This document shows, piece by piece, positions 38,082 through 45,859 of a stretch of DNA of 64,000 bases; position 1 is the stretch's first letter, and every line of letters starts with the position of its first letter. The stretch comes from Leifsonia williamsii (GTDB lineage: Bacteria > Actinomycetota > Actinomycetes > Actinomycetales > Microbacteriaceae). Below the pieces are notes generated by a model. That model was not told the DNA's origin. It saw nothing but the letters and a program-made list of their open reading frames with translations, and did no database searches. The stretch lies in assembly GCF_030433685.1 (NCBI RefSeq), contig NZ_JAROCF010000001.1, positions 124,001 through 188,000 of the forward strand. Reading direction: 5' to 3'. Both the position numbers and the translations under genes were made by a program.

Positions 38082-38525
38082 ATGACTCGCGACGCTGTCG
38101 AGGCGGAGGTGCACCGCCCCGAGAACTGGCCGCTCGGCCGGCTGCTCGGCGCCGCCTCCCGCGCCGTCGAGCGTGCCTGGGCCGACGCCCTGGAGGCCCG
38201 CGGCCTCACCCACGCCGGCCTGATCGTGCTGCACCTGCTCGAGAACGGCGTGAGCTCGCAGGCCGACCTCGCGCGCATCGCCCAGGTGGAGGCGCAGACC
38301 ATGTCGCGCACGGTGGACCGGCTGGAGCGGGAGGGCCTCGTCACCCGGACCCCCGACCCCCGCGACCGCCGCCGCCACGTCCTCGCCGTCACCCCGGCCG
38401 GGCGCGACGCCTTCGCCGGCGTGAGCGGCCTGGAGGACGAGGTGTTCCCCGAGGTCGACGACCGCGACGCGCTGCGCCGGGCGCTGATCCAGATCGTGGC
38501 CGAATCGTTGCCGGGCGGTCGCTGA
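38082..38525 (+). CDS. MarR-family regulator
   Basis: 147 residues. Winged helix: GLTHAGLIVLHLLENGVSSQ, then RIAQVEAQTMSRTVDRLERE and the wing TPDPRDRRRHVLAVTPAG. It is separate from its neighbours and no obvious target is adjacent. Confidence 0.9.
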   Translation: MTRDAVEAEVHRPENWPLGRLLGAASRAVERAWADALEARGLTHAGLIVLHLLENGVSSQADLARIAQVEAQTMSRTVDRLEREGLVTRTPDPRDRRRHVLAVTPAGRDAFAGVSGLEDEVFPEVDDRDALRRALIQIVAESLPGGR

Positions 38526-38550
38526 GCGGTCGGCGGCGGCCATTATTCCC

Positions 38551-38736
38551 ATGACACCGCTCATGCACGGGGACGGCGTCCTCGACGGCACCCCGGGCGG
38601 CTCTGCGACGTACTTCCTGGGCCCGGTCGACGGACGGTACCTGGTGTTCCAGGTCGCGCCGAACGCGTCCGGCGCCCGCACCGTCGAGCAGATCGCGACC
38701 TCCGACAAGCCGTCGATCATCGACTACTGCGACTGA
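38551..38736 (+). CDS. Small hypothetical protein, 61 aa
   Basis: Opens MTPLMHGDGVLDGTPGGSAT and ends SIIDYCD, abutting the convergent lipid kinase gene. The sequence has normal amino-acid balance (SATYFLGPVDGRYLVFQVAP) and looks like the C-terminal end of a larger secreted protein, but there is no clear ribosome-binding site. It may be a remnant. Confidence 0.4.
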   Translation: MTPLMHGDGVLDGTPGGSATYFLGPVDGRYLVFQVAPNASGARTVEQIATSDKPSIIDYCD

Positions 38737-38737
38737 C

Positions 38738-39706
38738 TCAGGCGTCCTTCGGCACCCGCACGTTCAGGCTGCGCGGGTCGATCCACGTCTTGAGGGCGGA
38801 GGCGCGGCCGAACAGGTCGCCGTCCAACTCGACCTCCTGCGCGCGGCTGAGCTTGAGCACGAACTCGCGGCCCTTGAGGTAGTTCATCGCGCGCACCTCC
38901 TTGTTCTCGCCCATCAGCCGGCGGCCGACGGAGGTGCGGCGCATGATGCCGTTCTCCCAGAAGATCTTGACGATGATCTGCACCCAGCCGACGAACCCCT
39001 CCGGCCGCAGCACCACGATGTCGAACTCGCCGTCGTCCACCGCCGCCTCCGGCAGCAGCAGGATGTTGGCGGGGAGGCTGCCGCAGTTGCCGATGAGCAC
39101 CGTGTGGGCGCGCATCCCGTGCACCCGCCCGCCGTCGAGCTGGTAGCGCAGCCGCAGCTCGTTCTTGTCCCGCAGCACCTTCCCGATCGCCTTCACGTAC
39201 GCCAGCCAGCCCGCCTTGGCCTTGAGGTCGTCGTCGGTGGCCGCGATCATCTGGGCGTCGATGCCGAGGCCGGCCATCACGAGGTAGGCGTGGCGGCGCG
39301 TGCGGTTGTCGCCGTCGGCGTCGCGCAGCTCCACGACGCCGACATCGATGGGGCGGTCGGTGCCGTTGAGCGCCGTGTCGAGCGCGTGGTCGACGTCGTC
39401 GAGGGTGAGGTCGAGGTTGCGGGCGAGGAGGTTGCCGGTCCCGCTGGGCAGCAGGGCCAACGGGGTCCCCGTGCCGCGCAGCACCTCCGCGACCGTCCGC
39501 ACGGTGCCGTCGCCGCCCGCCGCGATCACGACGTCGGCGCCGCGGTCGAGGGCCTCGCGCGTCTGACCGGTTCCCGGGTCCTCCTCGGTGGTCTCGATCC
39601 AGTGGGTGGGCTCCCAGCCCCAGCGCTCCTCCGCGGCCGTCAGGGCGGCGCGCAGGGCGTCCGCGTCGACCTTCACGGGATTGACGACGATCGCGGCAGT
39701 GCTCAT
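38738..39706 (-). CDS. Diacylglycerol-kinase-family lipid kinase
   Basis: 322 residues from the ATG at 39706 with GAAGGAA upstream. The catalytic loop is VIAAGGDGTVRTVAEVLRGT and the nucleotide site TPLALLPSGTGNLLARNLDL; GLGIDAQM and the C-terminal DGD motif (VELDGDLFG) complete the DagK/YegS signature. It phosphorylates diacylglycerol or a related lipid at the inner membrane face. Phosphatidylinositol-phosphate-type substrates are possible. Confidence 0.92.
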   Translation of the reverse strand: MSTAAIVVNPVKVDADALRAALTAAEERWGWEPTHWIETTEEDPGTGQTREALDRGADVVIAAGGDGTVRTVAEVLRGTGTPLALLPSGTGNLLARNLDLTLDDVDHALDTALNGTDRPIDVGVVELRDADGDNRTRRHAYLVMAGLGIDAQMIAATDDDLKAKAGWLAYVKAIGKVLRDKNELRLRYQLDGGRVHGMRAHTVLIGNCGSLPANILLLPEAAVDDGEFDIVVLRPEGFVGWVQIIVKIFWENGIMRRTSVGRRLMGENKEVRAMNYLKGREFVLKLSRAQEVELDGDLFGRASALKTWIDPRSLNVRVPKDA

Positions 39707-39852
39707 GCGGTTCCTTCGGGGTGCGGCGGGCGGACGTGCCGTGCGGGGAGGTAGAGGCTGCGTGCGGTCCCCCGCGACAGGCGGTGCCTCCCGACAGTAC
39801 CTGCGGTGGAACCGCTGCGTAACCCGGCTCCGCGTCATGCCAGGCTGGAGGG

Positions 39853-40539
39853 ATGCACCACCTGCTCGACAACCCCGCCTGGCACGCGCTGACCGGCGCG
39901 CACCGGTCGCTCGCGATCGGCGACGATCGCGCGCGCCGCTACCGGGCGGACGTGTCCCCCTTCGCCGCGGTCGCCGATCCCGGCGATCCGGCGGCCTTCC
40001 GTCACCTCGGCGAGGTCGTGGGCGCCGGCGCGACCGTCGGTGTCTTCGCCGACGAGCCTCCCGCGGGCTGGCAGACGCTCGCAGCCTATGACGCCGTCCA
40101 GTACGTCTACGAACGGCCGGAGGCGCCGGTGCTGCCCGCGCTCGACGGCGAGGCGCGCCTCGTCCCCCTCGGCGACGCCGATGTGCCGGAGGCGCTCGAC
40201 CTCGTGGAGCGCACCCGGCCCGGCCCGTTCCTGGAGCGCACGATCGAGTTCGGCGGCTACCACGGTGTCCGCGTCGGGGACCGGCTGGCGGCGATGGCCG
40301 GCCAGCGGATGCGGCCGGAGGGTTGGTGCGAGGTGAGCGCGGTGTGCGCAGACCCGGCCTTCCGCGGGCGCGGCTACGCGGCGCAGGCGATGGCGGCCGT
40401 GATGGCCGGCATCGTCGCCCGCGGCGAGCGGCCCTTCCTCCACGTCGAGGCCGCGAACGACCGGGCGGTGGCCGTGTACGAGCGGCTCGGCTTCCGGGCG
40501 CGGCGCTCGGTCACGATCCTGGTGTGCCGGGCGGGGTAG
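39853..40539 (+). CDS. GNAT N-acetyltransferase
   Basis: 228 residues. The C-terminal half holds the acetyl-CoA fold: VSAVCADPAFRGRGYAAQAM (motif A) and NDRAVAVYERLGFRARRSV (motif B). The N-terminal half (FADEPPAGWQTLAAYDAVQY) is typical of FR47-like members. Substrate unknown. It converges on the protein kinase gene. Confidence 0.87.
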   Translation: MHHLLDNPAWHALTGAHRSLAIGDDRARRYRADVSPFAAVADPGDPAAFRHLGEVVGAGATVGVFADEPPAGWQTLAAYDAVQYVYERPEAPVLPALDGEARLVPLGDADVPEALDLVERTRPGPFLERTIEFGGYHGVRVGDRLAAMAGQRMRPEGWCEVSAVCADPAFRGRGYAAQAMAAVMAGIVARGERPFLHVEAANDRAVAVYERLGFRARRSVTILVCRAG

Positions 40540-40550
40540 GCCCTCCGGCG

Positions 40551-41999
40551 CTACTTCTTCGCGCCTTTGCCCTTGCCGCTGTTGCTGCCGGGGCCGTTGC
40601 CCTTGGCCGGCTTGTCCTGCTTGGCCGGCTTGTCCTGCTTGGCCTCCTTGGCCGGGCCGTCTCCGGCGCCGTTCCCGTTACCCGATCCGGTGCTACCCTG
40701 GTCGCCGCTCCCCTGGCCGCTGTTGTCGTCCACCGCCGGCTGGGCGTCATCGGGGACGGTCTGCGTGTCGGGCGCGACGGCCGGAGCGACCGTGGCGGGA
40801 GGCGCCTGCACCGTCGGCGTGGGGCGCGGCGTGTGCACGGTCTCCGTGCCCGGGGCCGCCGGAGCCGGCGCGAGGAGGCTGCCGACGACGAGCGTGGTCG
40901 CGGCGACCGCCGCGATGCCTCCACCGACCACGAGCCCGAGCGCCGTGCGGCGACGCCGGGTGCGACGCGGACGCGAGAGCGGCGCGGTCGGCGCCGTGGT
41001 GCCGACCGTTGCGGCCCGTCGCCCCGAGAAGCCGGCCGGCCCGGTCATGGCCGCTGCGCCACCGTCTGCGGCTCCGATCACCGTGACCCCGGCCGAGACG
41101 CCGCCCATCACGCGCGTCTCCTCCTGCTCCGTCTCCCCCCTCTCCGCGGCATCCGGGGTCCACCCGGCGAGCTGGGGCGCCAGTTCGCGCGCCATGATCG
41201 CGGCTTCGAGGGCCGTGGGCCGGAGTGCTGGGTCGCGGGCCGTCATCGCGGCGAGCAGGCCGCGCCAGTCCTCGGGGAGGCTCCCCGGGATCCGCGGGTC
41301 GCGGATGACGCGGGCCGCCACCGCCTCCACGGGCGTGCCGGGGAACTCCGTGCGGCCGGTGAGCGCCTCCAGCACCACCAGACCCAGGGCGTAGATGTCG
41401 GCGGGAGGCCCGGCCTCCGCCCCCGACGCCTGCTCGGGGCTCAGGTAGGCGGCCGTGCCGATGATGGTGCCGACCGTGGTGAGCCGCTCCGCGCCGACGA
41501 GGTGCGCGATCCCGAAGTCGGCGAGCTTGACGATCGGGCGGCCGCCGGGCACCGCGGGATCGGCGACGAGGATGTTGGCGGGCTTCAGGTCGCGGTGGAC
41601 CATCCCCGCCTCGTGGACGGCGACGAGCGCGTCGGCGATGTCGGTCGCGATCGTCGCGGCGAGCTCCGGCGCCACCGGCCCGTCGGCCATGCGGGAGCGC
41701 AGGTCGCTGCCCTCCACCAGCTCCAGCACGAGGAAGGTCGGCGTCGTGTCGCCCTCGGCGGCCAGGTGGGCATCGTGCAGCGCGACCAGATGCGGGTGGC
41801 TCAGCCTGCCGAGCAGGGTGGCCTCCGCGCGGCGGCGGGCGTCGTCGACGGCCGTGCCTGCGGGGAAGAGCTTGACAGCCACCGAGCGGCCCAGCTGGGT
41901 GTCCAGGGCGCGGTACACCGATGCCATGCCGCCGCGGCCGAGCCGTTCGTGCAGCTCGTACCGGCCGAGCAGGAGTCCGTCTTCCACGTCGGGGAGCAT
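40551..41999 (-). CDS. Membrane serine/threonine protein kinase (PknB-like)
   Basis: 482 residues. Kinase domain 12-275: glycine loop GRGGMASVY, Lys43 in SVAVKLF, HRDLKPAN with Asp137, DFGIA with Asp161. One membrane helix lies near residue 350 (ALGLVVGGGIAAVAATTLVV). The outside part is short, Thr/Pro-rich and then Gly/Asn/Lys-rich (ending KGKGAKK), with no PASTA domains, so it does not look like a cell-wall sensor of the PknB class. The start could also be a GTG four codons later. Confidence 0.9.
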   Translation of the reverse strand: MLPDVEDGLLLGRYELHERLGRGGMASVYRALDTQLGRSVAVKLFPAGTAVDDARRRAEATLLGRLSHPHLVALHDAHLAAEGDTTPTFLVLELVEGSDLRSRMADGPVAPELAATIATDIADALVAVHEAGMVHRDLKPANILVADPAVPGGRPIVKLADFGIAHLVGAERLTTVGTIIGTAAYLSPEQASGAEAGPPADIYALGLVVLEALTGRTEFPGTPVEAVAARVIRDPRIPGSLPEDWRGLLAAMTARDPALRPTALEAAIMARELAPQLAGWTPDAAERGETEQEETRVMGGVSAGVTVIGAADGGAAAMTGPAGFSGRRAATVGTTAPTAPLSRPRRTRRRRTALGLVVGGGIAAVAATTLVVGSLLAPAPAAPGTETVHTPRPTPTVQAPPATVAPAVAPDTQTVPDDAQPAVDDNSGQGSGDQGSTGSGNGNGAGDGPAKEAKQDKPAKQDKPAKGNGPGSNSGKGKGAKK

Positions 42000-42107
42000 A
42001 CGCGCGTCAGGGAGGCGGGCCCACCCAGGGAGTCGGAATTCGCGTGGCCGTGAATACGCTCACAGTCCGGCGCGACCCGGTTGCATCCTCGCGTCGGTAG
42101 GGCCTCA

Positions 42108-42680
42108 GTGGAACGCGTGGAGCACGTTCGGGAGCCGCAGGAGCCGCAGGATCAGACTGCGAGCGGCCCGCGCCCGGGCGGCGCCACCGACCGGGAGGGT
42201 GCCATCAGCCCGGGCGGTGCTCCCCGTCCCGACAGCGACGTGCTCGAGGCGTTGCAGGTGTACCGGGCGGCAGAGGCCGCGATGCGCCGCCGGACCGGGG
42301 CCGCGATGGGGATCGGCGACAACGACCTCCTGGCGCTCCGCCTCATCCTCGACAACACCGCCGCCGGCCGCCCCACGGCCGCGAAGGACGTGAGCGCCTA
42401 TCTGGGAGTATCCAGCGCCTCCACCAGCGCCCTGATCGACCGTCTCGTCCGCGGCGGATTCGTGGAGCGGCGCCCGAGCCTCGTCGACAAGCGGTCGACC
42501 GAACTCGTGCCCACCACCGCCGCTCTCGGCGACACCGGCCCGCTGCTTGCGGCCGCCCAGGAGCAGATCGCCGCGGCCACCGCGGAGCTGAGTCCCGACG
42601 AGGCGCAGACCGTCACGCGGTTCCTGCAGAAGATGCGCGAGACGGTGGACCGCATCTCGTCGCGCACCGCGAACGACTAG
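42108..42680 (+). CDS. MarR-family regulator with extended N-terminus
   Basis: 190 residues from a GTG at 42108; TTG 42081 and GTG 42117 are alternatives. The winged helix spans about 75-150: IGDNDLLALRLILDNTAAGR, DVSAYLGVSSASTSALIDRL. The first 50 residues are Pro/Gly-rich and disordered. The two small membrane proteins that follow may belong to its regulon. Confidence 0.78.
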   Translation: MERVEHVREPQEPQDQTASGPRPGGATDREGAISPGGAPRPDSDVLEALQVYRAAEAAMRRRTGAAMGIGDNDLLALRLILDNTAAGRPTAAKDVSAYLGVSSASTSALIDRLVRGGFVERRPSLVDKRSTELVPTTAALGDTGPLLAAAQEQIAAATAELSPDEAQTVTRFLQKMRETVDRISSRTAND

Positions 42681-42765
42681 GACGAAGCCCTCCCCAAGTC
42701 AAGGGGATTGCTAGGCAAATGAACGAGTTGTTGGGTGGATCGTGTCAAGGAAAGGACACTTCTCC

Positions 42766-42930
42766 ATGAACATCCTGCTCATCATCATCGCCATCATCGC
42801 CATCATCCTTCTGCTCACGGGCGGCTTCGTCTCGTCCCTGAACTTCCTGCTCTGGGTCGGCATCATCCTGCTCGTCCTCGCGGTGATCGTCTGGCTGGTG
42901 CGGCTGCTGACCGGCAGCCGCCGGGTCTAG
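42766..42930 (+). CDS. Very small hydrophobic membrane protein, 54 aa
   Basis: Begins MNILLIIIAIIAIILLLTGG; two hydrophobic segments and a basic end (GSRRV). AAGGAAAGG lies 12-20 bases before the ATG. It resembles the small membrane proteins often found before DUF6458 genes; the next gene begins 13 bp later. Confidence 0.7.
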   Translation: MNILLIIIAIIAIILLLTGGFVSSLNFLLWVGIILLVLAVIVWLVRLLTGSRRV

Positions 42931-42943
42931 TAGGAGGCTCTCC

Positions 42944-43198
42944 ATGAGCCTCGGCACGGGGATCGTGCTGTTCGTCATCGGCGCCATCCTCGCGTTCGCA
43001 CTGAACGTCCAGGTCGACTGGGTCGACCTCCACCTGGTGGGCTACATCCTGATGATCGCCGGCGCCGTCGGCATCATCATCGGGATCGTCCTGCTCACCC
43101 GGCGTCGCAGCTCGGTCGCGACGACACGCACGGCGGTCGATCCTGCGACCGGCGAGCGGGTCACCCGCCGCAGCAGCGAGTCGGACGACATCGTCTGA
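42944..43198 (+). CDS. DUF6458-type small membrane protein, 84 aa
   Basis: Two membrane segments (GIVLFVIGAILAFALNVQVD and VGYILMIAGAVGIIIGIVLL) flank the conserved VDWVDLHLVG strand that marks DUF6458 proteins of Microbacteriaceae. The C-terminal tail is basic, then acidic. GGAGG lies 8 bp before the ATG. Function unknown; co-transcribed with the 54-aa protein. Confidence 0.8.
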   Translation: MSLGTGIVLFVIGAILAFALNVQVDWVDLHLVGYILMIAGAVGIIIGIVLLTRRRSSVATTRTAVDPATGERVTRRSSESDDIV

Positions 43199-43219
43199 CA
43201 CCCCCTCTCTCGATGGGAT

Positions 43220-43250
43220 GAGCCCCGCACCGGAATCCGGTGCGGGGCTC
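43220..43250. terminator. Bidirectional terminator hairpin
   Basis: A 15-bp perfect inverted repeat (GAGCCCCGCACCGGA and its complement) around one base, between convergent genes ending at 43198 and 43280. Confidence 0.75.
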
Positions 43251-43279
43251 GTCGCGTTGCGCGGGGCGGTGCGCTCGGG

Positions 43280-44647
43280 TCACTCCATCGAGTCGAGGAT
43301 GGCCACCAGGTCCTCGAACCGCGTCAGCGGGTTCAGGATGGCGAACCGCGTGTTCGGGCGGCCGTTGTGCGAGCTCGGGGTCACGAAGGCGCGCTGCTCG
43401 TCGAGCAGGCGCGCGGACCAGCGGGCGTAGTCCTCCTTGGTCCAGCCGTCCTTCTCGAACACCACGACCGACAGTTGCGGGCGGCGCACCAGCCGCAGCC
43501 CGTCGCGCCGCTCGATCTCGGCCGCGATGCGCTGCGCGAGCTCGAGGGAGGCCGTGACGGCCTCCCGGTACGCCTTCGCGCCGTGGCTGGCGAGCGAGAA
43601 CCAGAACGGAAGGCCGCGTGCGCGCCGGGTGAGGTGCGCGGCGTAGTCGGACGGGCTCCACTCGGCCGTCTCGGTCAGCGTGTCGAGGTACTCGGCGTGC
43701 TGCGTGTGCGCGCGGCGCCCGGTCTCGGGGTCGCGGTAGATCAGGGCGCAGGCGTCGAACGGGGCGAACAGCCACTTGTGCGGGTCCACGATGACCGAGT
43801 CGGCCTCCTCGACACCCGCGAACAGCGGTCGTCCCAGCGGCGACAGCATCCCGGCGAGGCCGTAGGCGCCGTCGACGTGCAGCCAGAAGCTGTGCTCCGT
43901 CTTCAGTTCGGCGATGGAGGCGATGTCGTCGACGATCCCGAAGTTGGTCGAACCGCCGGTGGCGACCACCGCGAACACCGCCGGACCGTACTCCTCCAGC
44001 GCCGGGCGCACCACGTCGCCGGTCAGCACGCCCGACTCGCCGGGCTGCACCGCGACCACGTCGACGTCCATGACGCGGGCGGCCGAGGCGACCGAGGAGT
44101 GCGCCTCCGCGCTGCACACGATCACCCAGCGGCCCGCCGGGTTGCCGCGGTCGGCCCGCGCGGTCTCGCGCGCCGCGACGAGCGCGGACAGGTTGCCCAG
44201 CGTCCCGCCCTGCACGAATACGCCCCCGGCGGTCTTCGGGAGGCCGAACTCGCTCGCCAGCCACGCCAGCACCTGGTTCTCGGCGTAGACGGCGCCGGAT
44301 CCCTCCAGCCATGAGCCGCCGTACACCGCACTCGCGGAGACGACGAGGTCGAAAGCGGTGGCCGCCTTCGTCGGAGCCGTCGGGATGAACGAGAGGTACT
44401 GCGGGTGGTCGGTCGTGATGCACGCCGGAGCCAGGACGTGCTCGAACAGCGCCAGCGCGCGCTCGCCGCCCATCCCCTCCTCCGACACGGTCTGACCGGC
44501 GAGCCGGCGCAGCTCGAACTCGGGCAGCGGCTTGTCGAGCGGGGTGTCGGTGCTCAGGATGCGGCGGCGCGAGTAGTCGAGCACGAGGTCGACGAGACCG
44601 CGGGTCTCGGGGGTGACGGCGTGCATGCGGTCGGGCGTGTTGTTCAT
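43280..44647 (-). CDS. PLP-dependent group II amino-acid decarboxylase
   Basis: 455 residues from the ATG at 44647 with GCGGAGG upstream. The PLP lysine lies in SVIVDPHKWLFAPFDACALI; FVQGGTLGNLSALVAARETA and HVDGAYGLAG are also diagnostic. Members decarboxylate aromatic L-amino acids, glutamate, aspartate or 2,4-diaminobutyrate. The substrate is not identifiable from context. It is divergent from the phosphotransferase, 202 bp away. Confidence 0.88.
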   Translation of the reverse strand: MNNTPDRMHAVTPETRGLVDLVLDYSRRRILSTDTPLDKPLPEFELRRLAGQTVSEEGMGGERALALFEHVLAPACITTDHPQYLSFIPTAPTKAATAFDLVVSASAVYGGSWLEGSGAVYAENQVLAWLASEFGLPKTAGGVFVQGGTLGNLSALVAARETARADRGNPAGRWVIVCSAEAHSSVASAARVMDVDVVAVQPGESGVLTGDVVRPALEEYGPAVFAVVATGGSTNFGIVDDIASIAELKTEHSFWLHVDGAYGLAGMLSPLGRPLFAGVEEADSVIVDPHKWLFAPFDACALIYRDPETGRRAHTQHAEYLDTLTETAEWSPSDYAAHLTRRARGLPFWFSLASHGAKAYREAVTASLELAQRIAAEIERRDGLRLVRRPQLSVVVFEKDGWTKEDYARWSARLLDEQRAFVTPSSHNGRPNTRFAILNPLTRFEDLVAILDSME

Positions 44648-44849
44648 GGAACCTCCGCAGCAATGCTTCCACACGAGGCGTGCAGGTTCGCGTATGCAGG
44701 CGCATCTTTTGTGCGCGTGATCGCCGCATCGTGCACGTTTTGCGCGCGCTTGGTGCGTTGAGGCGTGACTAGTTGCGAGTTCGCGCGACCAGACGCCACG
44801 AGATGCCACCACTCGACGGCGGCGCCGGCACGGGTGCTAGCGTCGGACG

Positions 44850-45749
44850 GTGCGCGCGAACCTGACCCCCGAGGCCGACATCGCGGCGGACGAGCCGCTG
44901 GTCGCACGCCTCATCGCCGAGCAGCACCCCGACCTCGCCGCGCCGCTGCGGCTGGTGTCCGACGGCTGGGACAACCGGGTGTTCCGGCTGGGCGACGACC
45001 TGGCCGTTCGAATCCCGCGCCGGGAGGCCGCTGCCCATCTGGTCGAGCATGAGCAGCGGGCGCTCCCCGCGATCGCGGCGCGCGTCGGCGTGCCCGTGCC
45101 CGCGCCGGTGCGGGTGGGTGTACCGAGCGCGACGTTCCCGTGGGCGTGGAGCATCCTCCCCTGGTTCGAGGGAGTGGACGGCGCCGCGGTGGACGGCGCG
45201 GCGCGGCGCGGCATCGCGGACGAGTTGGCCGCGTTCGTCGGCCGGCTGCACGTGCCGGCACCCGCCGACGCCCCGCACAACCCGGTGCGCGGGGTGCCGC
45301 TGATCACGCGCGACGCCGCGGTGCAGGAGCGGCTGGACCGGCTCTCCACGCGGCTCGACGTCGCGCCGCTGCGCGCTGCCTGGGCGGAGGCCCTGGCCGC
45401 GCCGCCGTGGGACGGGCCGGCGCTGTGGCTGCACGGCGACCTCCACCCCGGCAACCTGCTGCTGAGCTCCTCCGGCGGGCTGGCCGCCGTGCTCGACTTC
45501 GGCGACGTGACCGCGGGCGACCCGGCGACCGACCTCGCGACGGCCTGGCTGACGTTCGACGAGGAGGGACGGGAGGCGTTCCGCGCGGCCATGCCGCAGC
45601 CTCCCTGCGCCGATGCCGACCAGTGGGCCGCGACCTGGACCCGCGCCCGCGGCTGGGCGGTCACGATGGGCTCGGCGCTGGCCGCGCACTCCGACGACAA
45701 CCCCCGCATGGCCTCGCTCGGCCGTCACGCCCTTACCCAGCTCGCCTAG
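44850..45749 (+). CDS. Aminoglycoside-phosphotransferase-family protein
   Basis: 299 residues from a GTG at 44850. The kinase-like core is LWLHGDLHPGNLLLSSSGGL (catalytic Asp) and AVLDFGDVTAGDPATDLATA (metal Asp). It likely phosphorylates a small molecule; antibiotics, homoserine-like compounds or nucleosides are all possible in this family. A repeat copy lies right after the stop. Confidence 0.88.
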   Translation: MRANLTPEADIAADEPLVARLIAEQHPDLAAPLRLVSDGWDNRVFRLGDDLAVRIPRREAAAHLVEHEQRALPAIAARVGVPVPAPVRVGVPSATFPWAWSILPWFEGVDGAAVDGAARRGIADELAAFVGRLHVPAPADAPHNPVRGVPLITRDAAVQERLDRLSTRLDVAPLRAAWAEALAAPPWDGPALWLHGDLHPGNLLLSSSGGLAAVLDFGDVTAGDPATDLATAWLTFDEEGREAFRAAMPQPPCADADQWAATWTRARGWAVTMGSALAAHSDDNPRMASLGRHALTQLA

Positions 45750-45762
45750 CCCACCTAGCAAG

Positions 45763-45827
45763 CCGCCGAGTACGCAGATTGTCTGCGTACTCGGCGGTTT
45801 CCGGGGGATTTTCTGCGTACTCGGCTG
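45763..45827 (-). repeat. Three-unit intergenic repeat, copy B
   Basis: Same structure as copy A but in the opposite orientation: CCGCCGAGTACGC at 45763-45775, 9-nt loop, inverted unit ending 45797, and a second inverted unit GCGTACTCGGCtG ending 45827, again 30 bp on. It separates convergent genes and probably forms a bidirectional terminator. Confidence 0.9.
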
Positions 45828-45859
45828 TTGCCTGCCTGGGGGGGGAGGGGAAGGGGAGG